A DNA stretch of 12,691 nt, taken from CAYTMY01 sp964618075 (lineage in GTDB: Bacteria > Bacillota > Clostridia > Eubacteriales > Anaerofustaceae). The position numbers and the translations under genes were made by a program. The stretch is taken from NCBI GenBank assembly GCA_964618075.1, contig CAZTZO010000034.1, forward strand, positions 1-12,691, in the 5' to 3' direction. Positions 4,765-11,424 of the stretch are shown here, piece by piece. Below the pieces are notes generated by a model that did no database searches, was not told where the DNA came from, and was given only the letters and a program-made list of their open reading frames with translations. Position 1 is the stretch's first letter. Each line of letters starts with the position of its first letter.

Positions 4765-7623
4765 TTAATTATCGGTGCCGTCTTTAAGCAACATCTTTTT
4801 TAAAAACATACCCGTGTAGCTTTCCTTAACGCCGGATACTTCTTCAGGCGTACCGCATGCTATGAGCTTGCCGCCATCTTTTCCTCCCTCGGGGCCAAGG
4901 TCAACTATATAATCAGCGGATTTAATTACATCAAGATTATGCTCTATTATTATGATAGTAGCGTTATTGTCGCGAAGCTTAAACAGAACATTCAAAAGCA
5001 TCTGTATATCGGCGCTGTGAAGACCTGTAGTAGGCTCATCCAGCAAATAAAGAGTTTTGTCTGTGGCTCTTTTTGAAAGCTCCGTGGCAAGCTTTACCCT
5101 TTGAGCTTCACCACCGGACAATGTTGTGGATGGCTGACCGAGCTTGATATATCCCAGACCGACTTCATGAAGAGTCTTTATTTTATCATAAATCCTCGGT
5201 TGATTTTCGAAGAAATCGAGAGCCTCGTCAATGCTCATGTCCAAAACATCGGCAATGCTTTTACCTTTATATTTGACCTGCAAAGTCTCACTGTTATAGC
5301 GTTTCCCGTGGCATATTTCGCAAGGAACATATACATCAGGAAGAAAATGCATTTCAATCTTTATGATACCGTCGCCGTAGCAAGCTTCGCAGCGTCCGCC
5401 CTTAATATTGAAGCTGAAACGCCCCTTCTTGTAACCGCGCATCTTGGCTTCGGGAGTGTTTGCGTAAAGATCCCGTATTAAATCGAATACGCCGGTGTAC
5501 GTTGCAGGATTGGAGCGCGGAGTTCTTCCTATGGGTGATTGATCGATATTTATCACCTTATCGATATTCTCAAGACCCTTTATCTGTTTATATTTGCCGG
5601 GTTTTGCATGGGATCTGTACAGTATTTTGCTTACGGCCTTATAAAGTATTTCGTTTATCAATGTACTTTTGCCCGAGCCTGATACGCCAGTCACGCACGT
5701 AATCAGTCCTATAGGGAAGGAAACGTCGATATCCTTTAAGTTATTGGCGCTCGCTTTTTTTATGGTTATTTGTTCTTTGCCGGCTTTTTTTCTTTCTTTA
5801 GGGATTTTTATCGCAAGCTCACCGCTTAGGTACTTGCCGGTTATTGAGCGTTCTTCTTTCATTATATCTTCGCAACTGCCACACGCCACTATCTCACCGC
5901 CGTTCACGCCCGCTAACGGACCGATATCTACAATATAATCAGCACTGCGTATGGTTTCTTCATCATGCTCGACAACAATAAGAGTATTGCCTATATCGGT
6001 TAAATCACGAAGAGCCTTCAAAAGCATTTCATTATCTCGCTGATGCAAGCCTATGCTCGGTTCATCCAAGACATACAAAACCCCCGTAAGTTGTGAGCCT
6101 ATTTGCGTTGCAAGTCTGATGCGCTGGCTCTCACCTCCCGACAAGCTTGCTGCCGAACGGTTCAGCGTAAGGTATCCCAGTCCTACGTTTTTTAAAAAGC
6201 CCAAACGGTTTGTTATCTCCTTCAAGACAAGTCTGGCAACGGCAGTTTCTCTTTCATCAAGCTTCAGATTATTGACAAATTCAAGACATTCGATGACGGT
6301 TTTTTCAGAAAAATCAATAATGTTGATTCCGCCTACAGTAACTGCAAGACTGTTGGGATTGAGCTTTTTGCCATGACAGGTAGAGCAAGGAACATTTGAC
6401 ATATACTTCTCTATGCGTTCACGCATCATACCGGAAGCCGTTGATTTGTAACGGCGCTGCATATTGTTTACTATACCCTCAAACACAATGCTCTGTTCTT
6501 TATAGCCGGAAAAATAACTGTTAAAGGAAATATGAATTACTTTATCATCTCCGTAAAAAAGCGCTTTTATAAAATCCTTCGGAGCATATTTAATAGGAGT
6601 GTCAATATCAAAGGAATAATTCTGCGCCACCTTTTTTATTATATTGAAATAATACCCGTCTTCATCGTTCCCGAAAAAGCTCAGAGCGCCTTCTCGAAGT
6701 GAAAGCTCATCGTTTTCAATTAGTAGCTCCTCATCTATATGCTGATGATAGCCTATACCGTTACAATCCGGGCACATTCCAAAGGGTGAATTGAAAGAAA
6801 AATCGCGCGGTTCGGGCTTTGAAACGGATATTGCACAATCAAGACAGGCATAGCTTTCGCTGTATAGCCTATCCTGTCTGTCGGTTTTACATATTACAAG
6901 TCCGTTTGATATTTTTAATGCCGTTTCGACAGAATCAAACACGCGCGAACGATATTCGTTTTTTCCGATCAATCTGTCTACTACAATTTCTATATTATGC
7001 TTTATATTCTTCTCAAGCTCGGGGGGCTGGTCGAGCTCATATTGTTGCCCGTCAATATACGCTCTTAAATATCCTTCACGAGAAAAACTCTCCAAAGACT
7101 TTTTAAAGGTACCCTTCTCCCCGCGAGCGACGGGTGCGAGTATCTGAAACCTTTCATTTTGTGTATTACTCAGTATTTCATCAACGATACTGTCAATACT
7201 CTGCGCTTTAATTACCTTACCGCATTTAGGACAATGCGGTATACCGATGCGAGCATACAATAAGCGCATATAATCAAATATTTCAGTGACCGTACCTACT
7301 GTCGAGCGCGGATTTTTATTTGTTGTTTTCTGATCGATTGAGATAGCCGGGGACAACCCTAAAATGCTTTCTACGTCGGGCTTGTTTGTTTGTCCCAGAA
7401 ATTGTCTTGCGTACGCGGACAGGCTCTCTACATATCTTCTTTGCCCCTCTGCGTATATAGTATCAAACGCCAAGCTGGATTTTCCGCTTCCGCTTAATCC
7501 CGTAAACACTACAAGCTCGTTACGCGGTATCTCGACATCTATATTTTTAAGATTGTTTTCTTTTGCGCCTTTTATTATTATTTTGTCTTTCATATAAACA
7601 GAGTTTGACCTTTCGTTGTCCAT
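4765..7623 (-). CDS. uvrA: UvrABC excinuclease subunit A
   Basis: DNA-damage-recognising ATPase of nucleotide excision repair, 952 aa, the normal length. The first ABC half has Walker A GLSGSGKSS (42-50), a CPKC zinc module and the UvrB-binding and insertion regions. Its ABC signature is LSGGESQR and its Walker B VLDEPSIGLH. The second half has GVSGSGKSTLI, the essential zinc finger (CEAC...CEICHG), LSGGEAQR and LLDEPTTGLH. All motifs are intact. The ATG at 7621-7623 has no clear ribosome site. An internal ATG at 7591-7593 (MKDKIIIKGA) matches the usual family N-terminus but also lacks a well-spaced site, so the start is uncertain. uvrB is not adjacent, and no LexA box of the Gram-positive type (CGAAC-N4-GTTCG) was found upstream. 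Confidence 0.97.
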   Translation of the reverse strand: MDNERSNSVYMKDKIIIKGAKENNLKNIDVEIPRNELVVFTGLSGSGKSSLAFDTIYAEGQRRYVESLSAYARQFLGQTNKPDVESILGLSPAISIDQKTTNKNPRSTVGTVTEIFDYMRLLYARIGIPHCPKCGKVIKAQSIDSIVDEILSNTQNERFQILAPVARGEKGTFKKSLESFSREGYLRAYIDGQQYELDQPPELEKNIKHNIEIVVDRLIGKNEYRSRVFDSVETALKISNGLVICKTDRQDRLYSESYACLDCAISVSKPEPRDFSFNSPFGMCPDCNGIGYHQHIDEELLIENDELSLREGALSFFGNDEDGYYFNIIKKVAQNYSFDIDTPIKYAPKDFIKALFYGDDKVIHISFNSYFSGYKEQSIVFEGIVNNMQRRYKSTASGMMRERIEKYMSNVPCSTCHGKKLNPNSLAVTVGGINIIDFSEKTVIECLEFVNNLKLDERETAVARLVLKEITNRLGFLKNVGLGYLTLNRSAASLSGGESQRIRLATQIGSQLTGVLYVLDEPSIGLHQRDNEMLLKALRDLTDIGNTLIVVEHDEETIRSADYIVDIGPLAGVNGGEIVACGSCEDIMKEERSITGKYLSGELAIKIPKERKKAGKEQITIKKASANNLKDIDVSFPIGLITCVTGVSGSGKSTLINEILYKAVSKILYRSHAKPGKYKQIKGLENIDKVINIDQSPIGRTPRSNPATYTGVFDLIRDLYANTPEAKMRGYKKGRFSFNIKGGRCEACYGDGIIKIEMHFLPDVYVPCEICHGKRYNSETLQVKYKGKSIADVLDMSIDEALDFFENQPRIYDKIKTLHEVGLGYIKLGQPSTTLSGGEAQRVKLATELSKRATDKTLYLLDEPTTGLHSADIQMLLNVLFKLRDNNATIIIIEHNLDVIKSADYIVDLGPEGGKDGGKLIACGTPEEVSGVKESYTGMFLKKMLLKDGTDN

Positions 7624-7726
7624 TTTATCACATTGGAAAACACTACCAACAAAAAAATAAAAAAGGCTCTCTTATAATCAGACAATTATTCCTTTATATT
7701 TACCTATAAGACTGAAATAATTCTTT

Positions 7727-8884
7727 TTATTGCATCATTTTTTTTACGTCGATCATTCCCCGTCCCTGCATATAGGCAGGCGCTCCAAGCGAATTTGTGC
7801 TTTTCATTATCCTTTTTTTCACTTCATTATTCGACATCTCGGGATATTTTTCCAATAACAGAAGACAACAGCCGCTTATTATTGGCGTAGACATTGACGT
7901 TCCACTCATAGCAACATAGCCTCCCGTATTGGATAAAGACGTTATATCCACGCCAGGTGCCACAAGATCGGGCTTTATACGAGCATATGGCGAAGGTCCT
8001 CTTGAGGAAAACTCAGCTATTGTATCGTCGTTTATGGAAACCGTATTTTTATCGTCTGAGCAACCGACCGTTATTATTTTGTTGCTAACTCCGGGAGAAT
8101 TTATAGTATGCATTGCAGGACCTTCGTTGCCGGCTGCGGCTACGACGACAACTCCCTTATCCCACAATTTATTTACGGCGCTTACGAGAGGATCATATAC
8201 CTTCTGTCCGTTCGACTGCGCTCCAAGCGAAAGCGATACAACTCGTATATTGTATTTACTTTTATATCTATTTACCCAATCAAGAGCCGCAAGTATATCC
8301 GAAGCGCTTCCCTCGCCGTATTGATTCATTACTTTTAAGGAAATTAAATTAGCGTTCGGCGCTATACCCTTATATCTTCCCTGTGATGAATAACCGTCCG
8401 AAGCTATGATACCGGCGCAATGAGTTCCGTGTCCGTTATCGTCATACGGTTTGTTACGTCCGTTTACGAAATCGACGCTCTCAATGATTCTGTTTTTTCG
8501 CGCAGTGAGATCCGCATGAGGATATATTCCGGTGTCTATGACCGCAGCGCACATATTATCTCCTGAAATAGCAAGCTCGCTCTCTCCAATACTCTGACGT
8601 GCAATATCAATACATGTTGAAACATCTATATCGCCTGCTATATAAAGTATTTTTTCTTCTTCGGCAAGCTCGTTTACTCTGCTCGGAAGTATCTCAACAG
8701 CAAATGCATTTATTAAATCAAGCTCATATTTTATACTGCAACCGCATTCGCCGAGTCTGCTTCTTAAATAAGGCTTGCATTCATCCTTTGCAAATATTAT
8801 AGCTGAAACCCTTTCATTATTTTTAGCGCATTCACAAAGGGTTGATATGTTTGTATCGACCTTGTTAACCGTGTTTTTTCTCAT
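7727..8884 (-). CDS. Subtilisin-like serine protease, AprX-type intracellular
   Basis: 385-aa S8 peptidase. The triad is Asp117 (AAVIDTGI), His152 (NGHGTHCAG) and Ser330 (SGTSMSTP), with the oxyanion Asn253 in AAAGNEG. About 100 residues precede the catalytic domain and look like an I9-type folding propeptide. There is no signal peptide, which points to a cytoplasmic protease like Bacillus AprX. A longer reading from an ATG at 8903-8905 is rejected because its first codons (RKGG) are the ribosome site AAAGGAGG itself, which is well spaced for the ATG at 8882-8884. The promoter just upstream matches AC-N17-CATANNNTA, hinting at mother-cell expression. The substrate is unknown. It follows galE on the same strand without a visible terminator, and uvrA lies 103 bases downstream. 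Confidence 0.92.
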   Translation of the reverse strand: MRKNTVNKVDTNISTLCECAKNNERVSAIIFAKDECKPYLRSRLGECGCSIKYELDLINAFAVEILPSRVNELAEEEKILYIAGDIDVSTCIDIARQSIGESELAISGDNMCAAVIDTGIYPHADLTARKNRIIESVDFVNGRNKPYDDNGHGTHCAGIIASDGYSSQGRYKGIAPNANLISLKVMNQYGEGSASDILAALDWVNRYKSKYNIRVVSLSLGAQSNGQKVYDPLVSAVNKLWDKGVVVVAAAGNEGPAMHTINSPGVSNKIITVGCSDDKNTVSINDDTIAEFSSRGPSPYARIKPDLVAPGVDITSLSNTGGYVAMSGTSMSTPIISGCCLLLLEKYPEMSNNEVKKRIMKSTNSLGAPAYMQGRGMIDVKKMMQ

Positions 8885-8906
8885 TAAAAAACCTCCTTTA
8901 CGCATT

Positions 8907-8934
8907 TATAATATGCGCTAAGGAAGTTTTAGGT
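8907..8934 (-). promoter_or_regulatory. Candidate sigma-K-like promoter of the subtilisin gene
   Basis: The minus strand reads AC (8934-8933), 17 bases, then CATATTATA (8915-8907), a full match to the Bacillus sigma-K pattern AC-N17-CATANNNTA. The start near 8900 would give a leader of about 16 bases holding AAAGGAGG. A TATTAT -10 for sigma-A is contained in it, but no TTGACA-like -35 was found. Confidence 0.5.
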
Positions 8935-8974
8935 TTATCGTTTTTGTTTGCTTATTTTTAGGTGAAGGCTCAGC

Positions 8975-10006
8975 TTAAAGACCCTTTGGGTTGCGCTTGA
9001 TGTAGTTCCACCCGTCCTCACACATTTGCTTAAGACCTCGCTGTGCTACAAAGCCCAATTCAGCCTCAGCCTTCGAATTGTCTGCATAAAACATAGCAAT
9101 ATCTCCATCTCTTCTGGGACAAAACTCATAATCAATAGGTCTGCCGATAACCTCAGACATCGCATTGATCACATCCAGCACGCTGTAGCCCTTTCCTGTT
9201 GCAAGATTGTACGTAAACAAGCCACCCTGCTCTTCAAGCTGTTTTAAAGCAAGAACGTGTCCTTGTGCAAGGTCGCTGACATGTACATAGTCGCGTACTC
9301 CTGTTCCGTCGGGCGTATCGTAGTCGTTACCGTAAATATTTACATGAGAATACTCACCTATTGCCGTTTTCAGCACATACGGGAACAGATTATTCGGTAT
9401 TCCCAACGGGTCTTCTCCCAAAAGCCCGCTGCTGTGCGCACCGATAGGATTGAAATATCGCAATATGGATACGTTCATACCTATCATTTTATATAGGTCC
9501 TTTAGTATCTGTTCTATAATTATTTTGGTACGAGCGTATGCGCTGGTAGGCGTGCCGTAGGGCATATTTTCCTTATAAGGTATGGGATTGTCTTCGCCGT
9601 ATACAGTTGCAGATGAGCTGAATACGAAATTCTTAACATTATACTTCTGCATTAGCTCACAAAGCGCTATGGTCGATTCGATATTGTTGTTAAAATATTT
9701 CAAAGGATCTTTAACGGATTCTCCTACCGCCTTATAGCCTGCAAAATGAATGACTCCTTTAATATCATTCTCTTTAAATATACTTTCAGTCTCTTCTTTA
9801 TCTCTCAAGTCGGTTTTATAAAACTTTATATTACTTGCGGTTATAAGCTCCGCCCGTCTGATCGCTTCAATTTTACTGTTGGACAGATCGTCAGCGACTG
9901 CCACGTCGTAGCCTGCATTTATAAGCTCTACGCATGTATTGCTTCCTATAAAACCCGCGCCTCCGGTTACCAGTATCATGTCTTTTTTTTCTTTGTTAGT
10001 ATCCAT
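8975..10006 (-). CDS. galE: UDP-glucose 4-epimerase
   Basis: Interconverts UDP-glucose and UDP-galactose for the Leloir pathway and for making galactosyl polymers, 343 aa, NAD-dependent short-chain dehydrogenase fold. The NAD-binding glycine motif is TGGAGFIGS (14-22). The catalytic Ser lies in SSSATVYG and the Tyr-Lys pair in SAYARTK (YxxxK). The RYFNPIGA and GTGVRDYVHVSDLA motifs are typical of GalE and separate it from dTDP-glucose dehydratases. The ATG at 10004-10006 lacks a ribosome site and lies at the predicted transcription start. A second ATG at 9977-9979 (MILVTGG) fits the usual N-terminus and may be the real start. No gal genes are adjacent. A single promoter and an upstream terminator make it a separate unit. 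Confidence 0.95.
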   Translation of the reverse strand: MDTNKEKKDMILVTGGAGFIGSNTCVELINAGYDVAVADDLSNSKIEAIRRAELITASNIKFYKTDLRDKEETESIFKENDIKGVIHFAGYKAVGESVKDPLKYFNNNIESTIALCELMQKYNVKNFVFSSSATVYGEDNPIPYKENMPYGTPTSAYARTKIIIEQILKDLYKMIGMNVSILRYFNPIGAHSSGLLGEDPLGIPNNLFPYVLKTAIGEYSHVNIYGNDYDTPDGTGVRDYVHVSDLAQGHVLALKQLEEQGGLFTYNLATGKGYSVLDVINAMSEVIGRPIDYEFCPRRDGDIAMFYADNSKAEAELGFVAQRGLKQMCEDGWNYIKRNPKGL

Positions 10007-10012
10007 GTATGC

Positions 10013-10041
10013 ATTTTACCACTTCAAAGAATTAAAAACAA
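10013..10041 (-). promoter_or_regulatory. Sigma-A promoter of galE
   Basis: The minus strand has TTGTTT (10041-10036), a 17-base spacer and TAAAAT (10018-10013). Transcription would begin around 10006, so the mRNA is either almost leaderless for the first ATG or has a leader of about 27 bases for the ATG at 9977-9979. Confidence 0.6.
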
Positions 10042-10044
10042 TAT

Positions 10045-10093
10045 AAAAGGTCTTTCGCGAATATATCCTATTTACTTCGTGAAAAGACCTTTT
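10045..10093. terminator. Terminator of the small charged-protein operon, bidirectional form
   Basis: AAAAGGTCTTT pairs with AAAGACCTTTT (11 bases) and continues with CGCGAA/TTCGTG after a one-base bulge; the loop is about 14 bases. On the minus strand the stem ends in TTTT followed by T-rich sequence. It lies 10 bases after the stop of the 57-aa gene and upstream of the galE promoter, insulating galE. Confidence 0.8.
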
Positions 10094-10103
10094 AATAATA
10101 TCT

Positions 10104-10277
10104 CTATTTTTTTTCTTCGTTTGGCGCTTGCTCGGATTTGCCTTTACGACGGGCTCTTTGTTGCTGTTTTTTTATTTTTTTTGCGTTTTTACGTGCAGAG
10201 AGCTTTTCCTTTTTCTTCTCGCGTTTTGCCTTTGTCTGTTCGGGGTCACGTCCCAACAACTGAGAAATCATACTCAT
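10104..10277 (-). CDS. 57-aa very basic protein of unknown function
   Basis: Second gene of a two-gene operon. The product is extremely basic (15 Lys and 6 Arg in 57 residues against 7 acidic residues). It has a short hydrophobic start (MSMISQLLG) and a predicted long charged helix without hydrophobic core. It could bind nucleic acid or a negatively charged partner; I recognise no family. A GTG overlapping the upstream TGA (10287-10289) would give 61 aa, but the AAAGGAAG ribosome site lies against it. The ATG at 10275-10277 (about 13 bases from that site) is more likely, though spaced long. The gene runs directly into the terminator at 10045-10093. Similar charge-rich ORFs can be spurious, but the tight coupling and terminator favour a real gene. 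Confidence 0.6.
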   Translation of the reverse strand: MSMISQLLGRDPEQTKAKREKKKEKLSARKNAKKIKKQQQRARRKGKSEQAPNEEKK

Positions 10278-10285
10278 TTTGTTTA

Positions 10286-10576
10286 TCACTTCCTTTTTAA
10301 ATAGTTTTTCAAAGCGTTCATAACACTTTTGAATTGTTTTTGCTGTTCGCTTGTAAGCTTGCTTTGGATATCCATTACTGCCTTTGTCTTCTCTTCCTTG
10401 CTCATTCCTTCTCGAATATTTGCCGCTTTTAAATACTCACTTAAATCCTTTGAATACTTTTTTTGGAAATCCGCCACTTCACCCTGCAAACCTCTTTTTT
10501 CTATTTCATCTTTTAGGTTATCGGTTTGCTCGTCCGTCAGCTTAAGTTGTTTAAGTACCGTCTGAATATCGTCCAA
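10286..10576 (-). CDS. Small charged helical protein of unknown function (96 aa or slightly longer)
   Basis: First gene of the operon with the basic 57-aa protein; its stop overlaps the start region of that gene. The protein is soluble, Lys/Glu/Gln-rich and mostly helical, with an LTDEQ-type segment (LKLTDEQTDNLKDEIEKRG) and a second similar helix near the end (KLTSEQQKQFKSVM). No cysteine, signal or membrane segment is present and I do not recognise the family. Start choice is unusual. The given TTG (10574-10576) has a poor ribosome site. A strong GAGGTGA sits ideally for an ATA codon at 10589-10591, which would add MENRE in front. The short ATG frame at 10596-10598 stops after 15 codons. 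Upstream is a CATATTATA element, divergent from the promoter of the microprotein at 10733. Confidence 0.65.
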   Translation of the reverse strand: MDDIQTVLKQLKLTDEQTDNLKDEIEKRGLQGEVADFQKKYSKDLSEYLKAANIREGMSKEEKTKAVMDIQSKLTSEQQKQFKSVMNALKNYLKRK

Positions 10577-10615
10577 TTCCCTGTTCTCTATTTCCCATCA
10601 CCTCACTTAACACTA

Positions 10616-10624
10616 TATAATATG
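10616..10624 (-). promoter_or_regulatory. Candidate -10 element of the small charged operon
   Basis: CATATTATA on the minus strand is identical to the -10 in front of the subtilisin gene and fits CATANNNTA. The upstream AC is 15 and not 17 bases away, so the sigma-K match is partial. The start would be near 10609, directly before the GAGGTGA ribosome site. Confidence 0.35.
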
Positions 10625-10652
10625 AATCCTATTTTATTTGTTTCCACTTTTC

Positions 10653-10680
10653 ACACTTTTTCCTTTTCGTGCGTATTATA
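10653..10680 (+). promoter_or_regulatory. Candidate promoter of microprotein copy 2, sigma-K/E-like or sigma-A
   Basis: AC (10653-10654), 17 bases, then CGTATTATA (10672-10680), one mismatch to CATANNNTA. It can also be read as sigma-A: TTCACA, 18 bases, TATTAT, five of six in both hexamers. The organisation mirrors that of copy 1 at 2963-2990, including TGCG just before the -10 hexamer. Confidence 0.5.
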
Positions 10681-10732
10681 TGACGAAGGGAATTTAAAAT
10701 CTCTTTTTTAAAGAAAACACGGAGGATAATAT

Positions 10733-10885
10733 ATGTGTGATTTTTTCGGAGATTGCAGCTGTGACAGCCTTCTTATGTTCTTCCTTTTGCTTGTCGTACT
10801 CTTTGACAGCATCGGAATATGGGGAGACGACCCCGGCACATTGCTCTTCTTCTTCCTGTTGCTGATAATTCTGTTCGCATATTGA
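10733..10885 (+). CDS. 50-aa double-hydrophobic microprotein, copy 2
   Basis: Paralogue of the 52-aa protein at 3049: residues 7-29 are identical and the second hydrophobic segment (TLLFFFLLLII) is also shared. Differences are limited to the first six residues, Cys30 to Trp, a shortened acidic turn (GDDPG for GDDDSG) and the last residues. The plan is acidic DCSCDS, hydrophobic segment, acidic turn, hydrophobic segment, stop. GGAGG lies seven bases before the ATG. It is a single-gene unit with its own promoter-like element and a strong terminator 12 bases behind the stop, unlike copy 1, which leads a three-gene cassette. The function is unknown; a membrane hairpin or a component of an insoluble layer are both possible. 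Confidence 0.87.
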   Translation: MCDFFGDCSCDSLLMFFLLLVVLFDSIGIWGDDPGTLLFFFLLLIILFAY

Positions 10886-10897
10886 GGATTGCAATAA

Positions 10898-10928
10898 AAA
10901 AGAGGGTCGGTTTATCCGACCCTCTTTT
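10898..10928. terminator. Bidirectional terminator behind microprotein copy 2
   Basis: A 13-base perfect stem AAAAGAGGGTCGG/CCGACCCTCTTTT with a five-base loop gives a terminal T-run on both strands. It serves the microprotein gene on the plus strand and the membrane-protein/murB unit on the minus strand. Confidence 0.92.
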
Positions 10929-10946
10929 GATGATACAACGTTTAAT

Positions 10947-11423
10947 TTATCCCCAGGTATTACTGTTTATAACCTCTAAAAGTTTCGTTGAACGGTAACT
11001 CATAAGTATGAGCACTATTAACACGAAATGCACGCCAAGCTGTATAAATGCCGCAGTGCCTAAACATAGAAAAGCGTCAAATAAATAGATTATGGTAATA
11101 GCTATATAATGAAATGTAATATTAGTTTTTTTACGGTTAATAACTAAAACGCACGAAGCCACAAAGCCGAGTACTATCAAGGCAAAGGCTCCGTACAAAC
11201 ATATTGTAAAAATAATATTTCCCGTAAGGCTTACGTTATAACCCATCGAATAAAGCTTATCGAGAATTATTAAATTAATCGGCACAATCGAGAAATTCAC
11301 TTTGCTTATGAGCAATGCCGCCTGCACCAGCGCAAAAAGGCTCACTATATATACGCTTATAGAAAAAATTGTAATTTTTTTCTCGCATGATTTTCTTGCA
11401 CCGAGATAATCCTTATAGTTCAT
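10947..11423 (-). CDS. Four-helix integral membrane protein of unknown function
   Basis: 158 aa with four predicted membrane segments at about 18-40, 68-95, 103-120 and 122-141 and a short basic N-terminus (KDYLGARKSCEKK). No catalytic or transport motif is recognised. The ATG lies one base after the murB stop and its AAGGGA ribosome site is inside the murB end, so the two are translationally coupled. A bidirectional terminator follows 19 bases after its stop. Coupling to murB hints at a cell-envelope role, but genes behind murB vary and nothing in the sequence confirms it. Confidence 0.82.
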   Translation of the reverse strand: MNYKDYLGARKSCEKKITIFSISVYIVSLFALVQAALLISKVNFSIVPINLIILDKLYSMGYNVSLTGNIIFTICLYGAFALIVLGFVASCVLVINRKKTNITFHYIAITIIYLFDAFLCLGTAAFIQLGVHFVLIVLILMSYRSTKLLEVINSNTWG

Positions 11424-11424
11424 G

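Noticed and set aside
7624..7726. Possible terminator or SOS box between the subtilisin gene and uvrA
   Set aside because: There is a T-rich tract on the minus strand, but no compact stem precedes it. Only a seven-base AT stem with a long loop could be drawn, and no CGAAC-N4-GTTCG box is present.
8885..8905. Upstream ATG giving a 392-aa subtilisin
   Set aside because: The added codons are the AAAGGAGG ribosome site of the downstream ATG, so they are not coding.
9746..10300. 184-codon plus-strand open frame across galE and the charged operon
   Set aside because: It is antisense to well-supported genes and crosses a terminator. Its composition is what the complement of those genes gives, and it has no motif or ribosome site.
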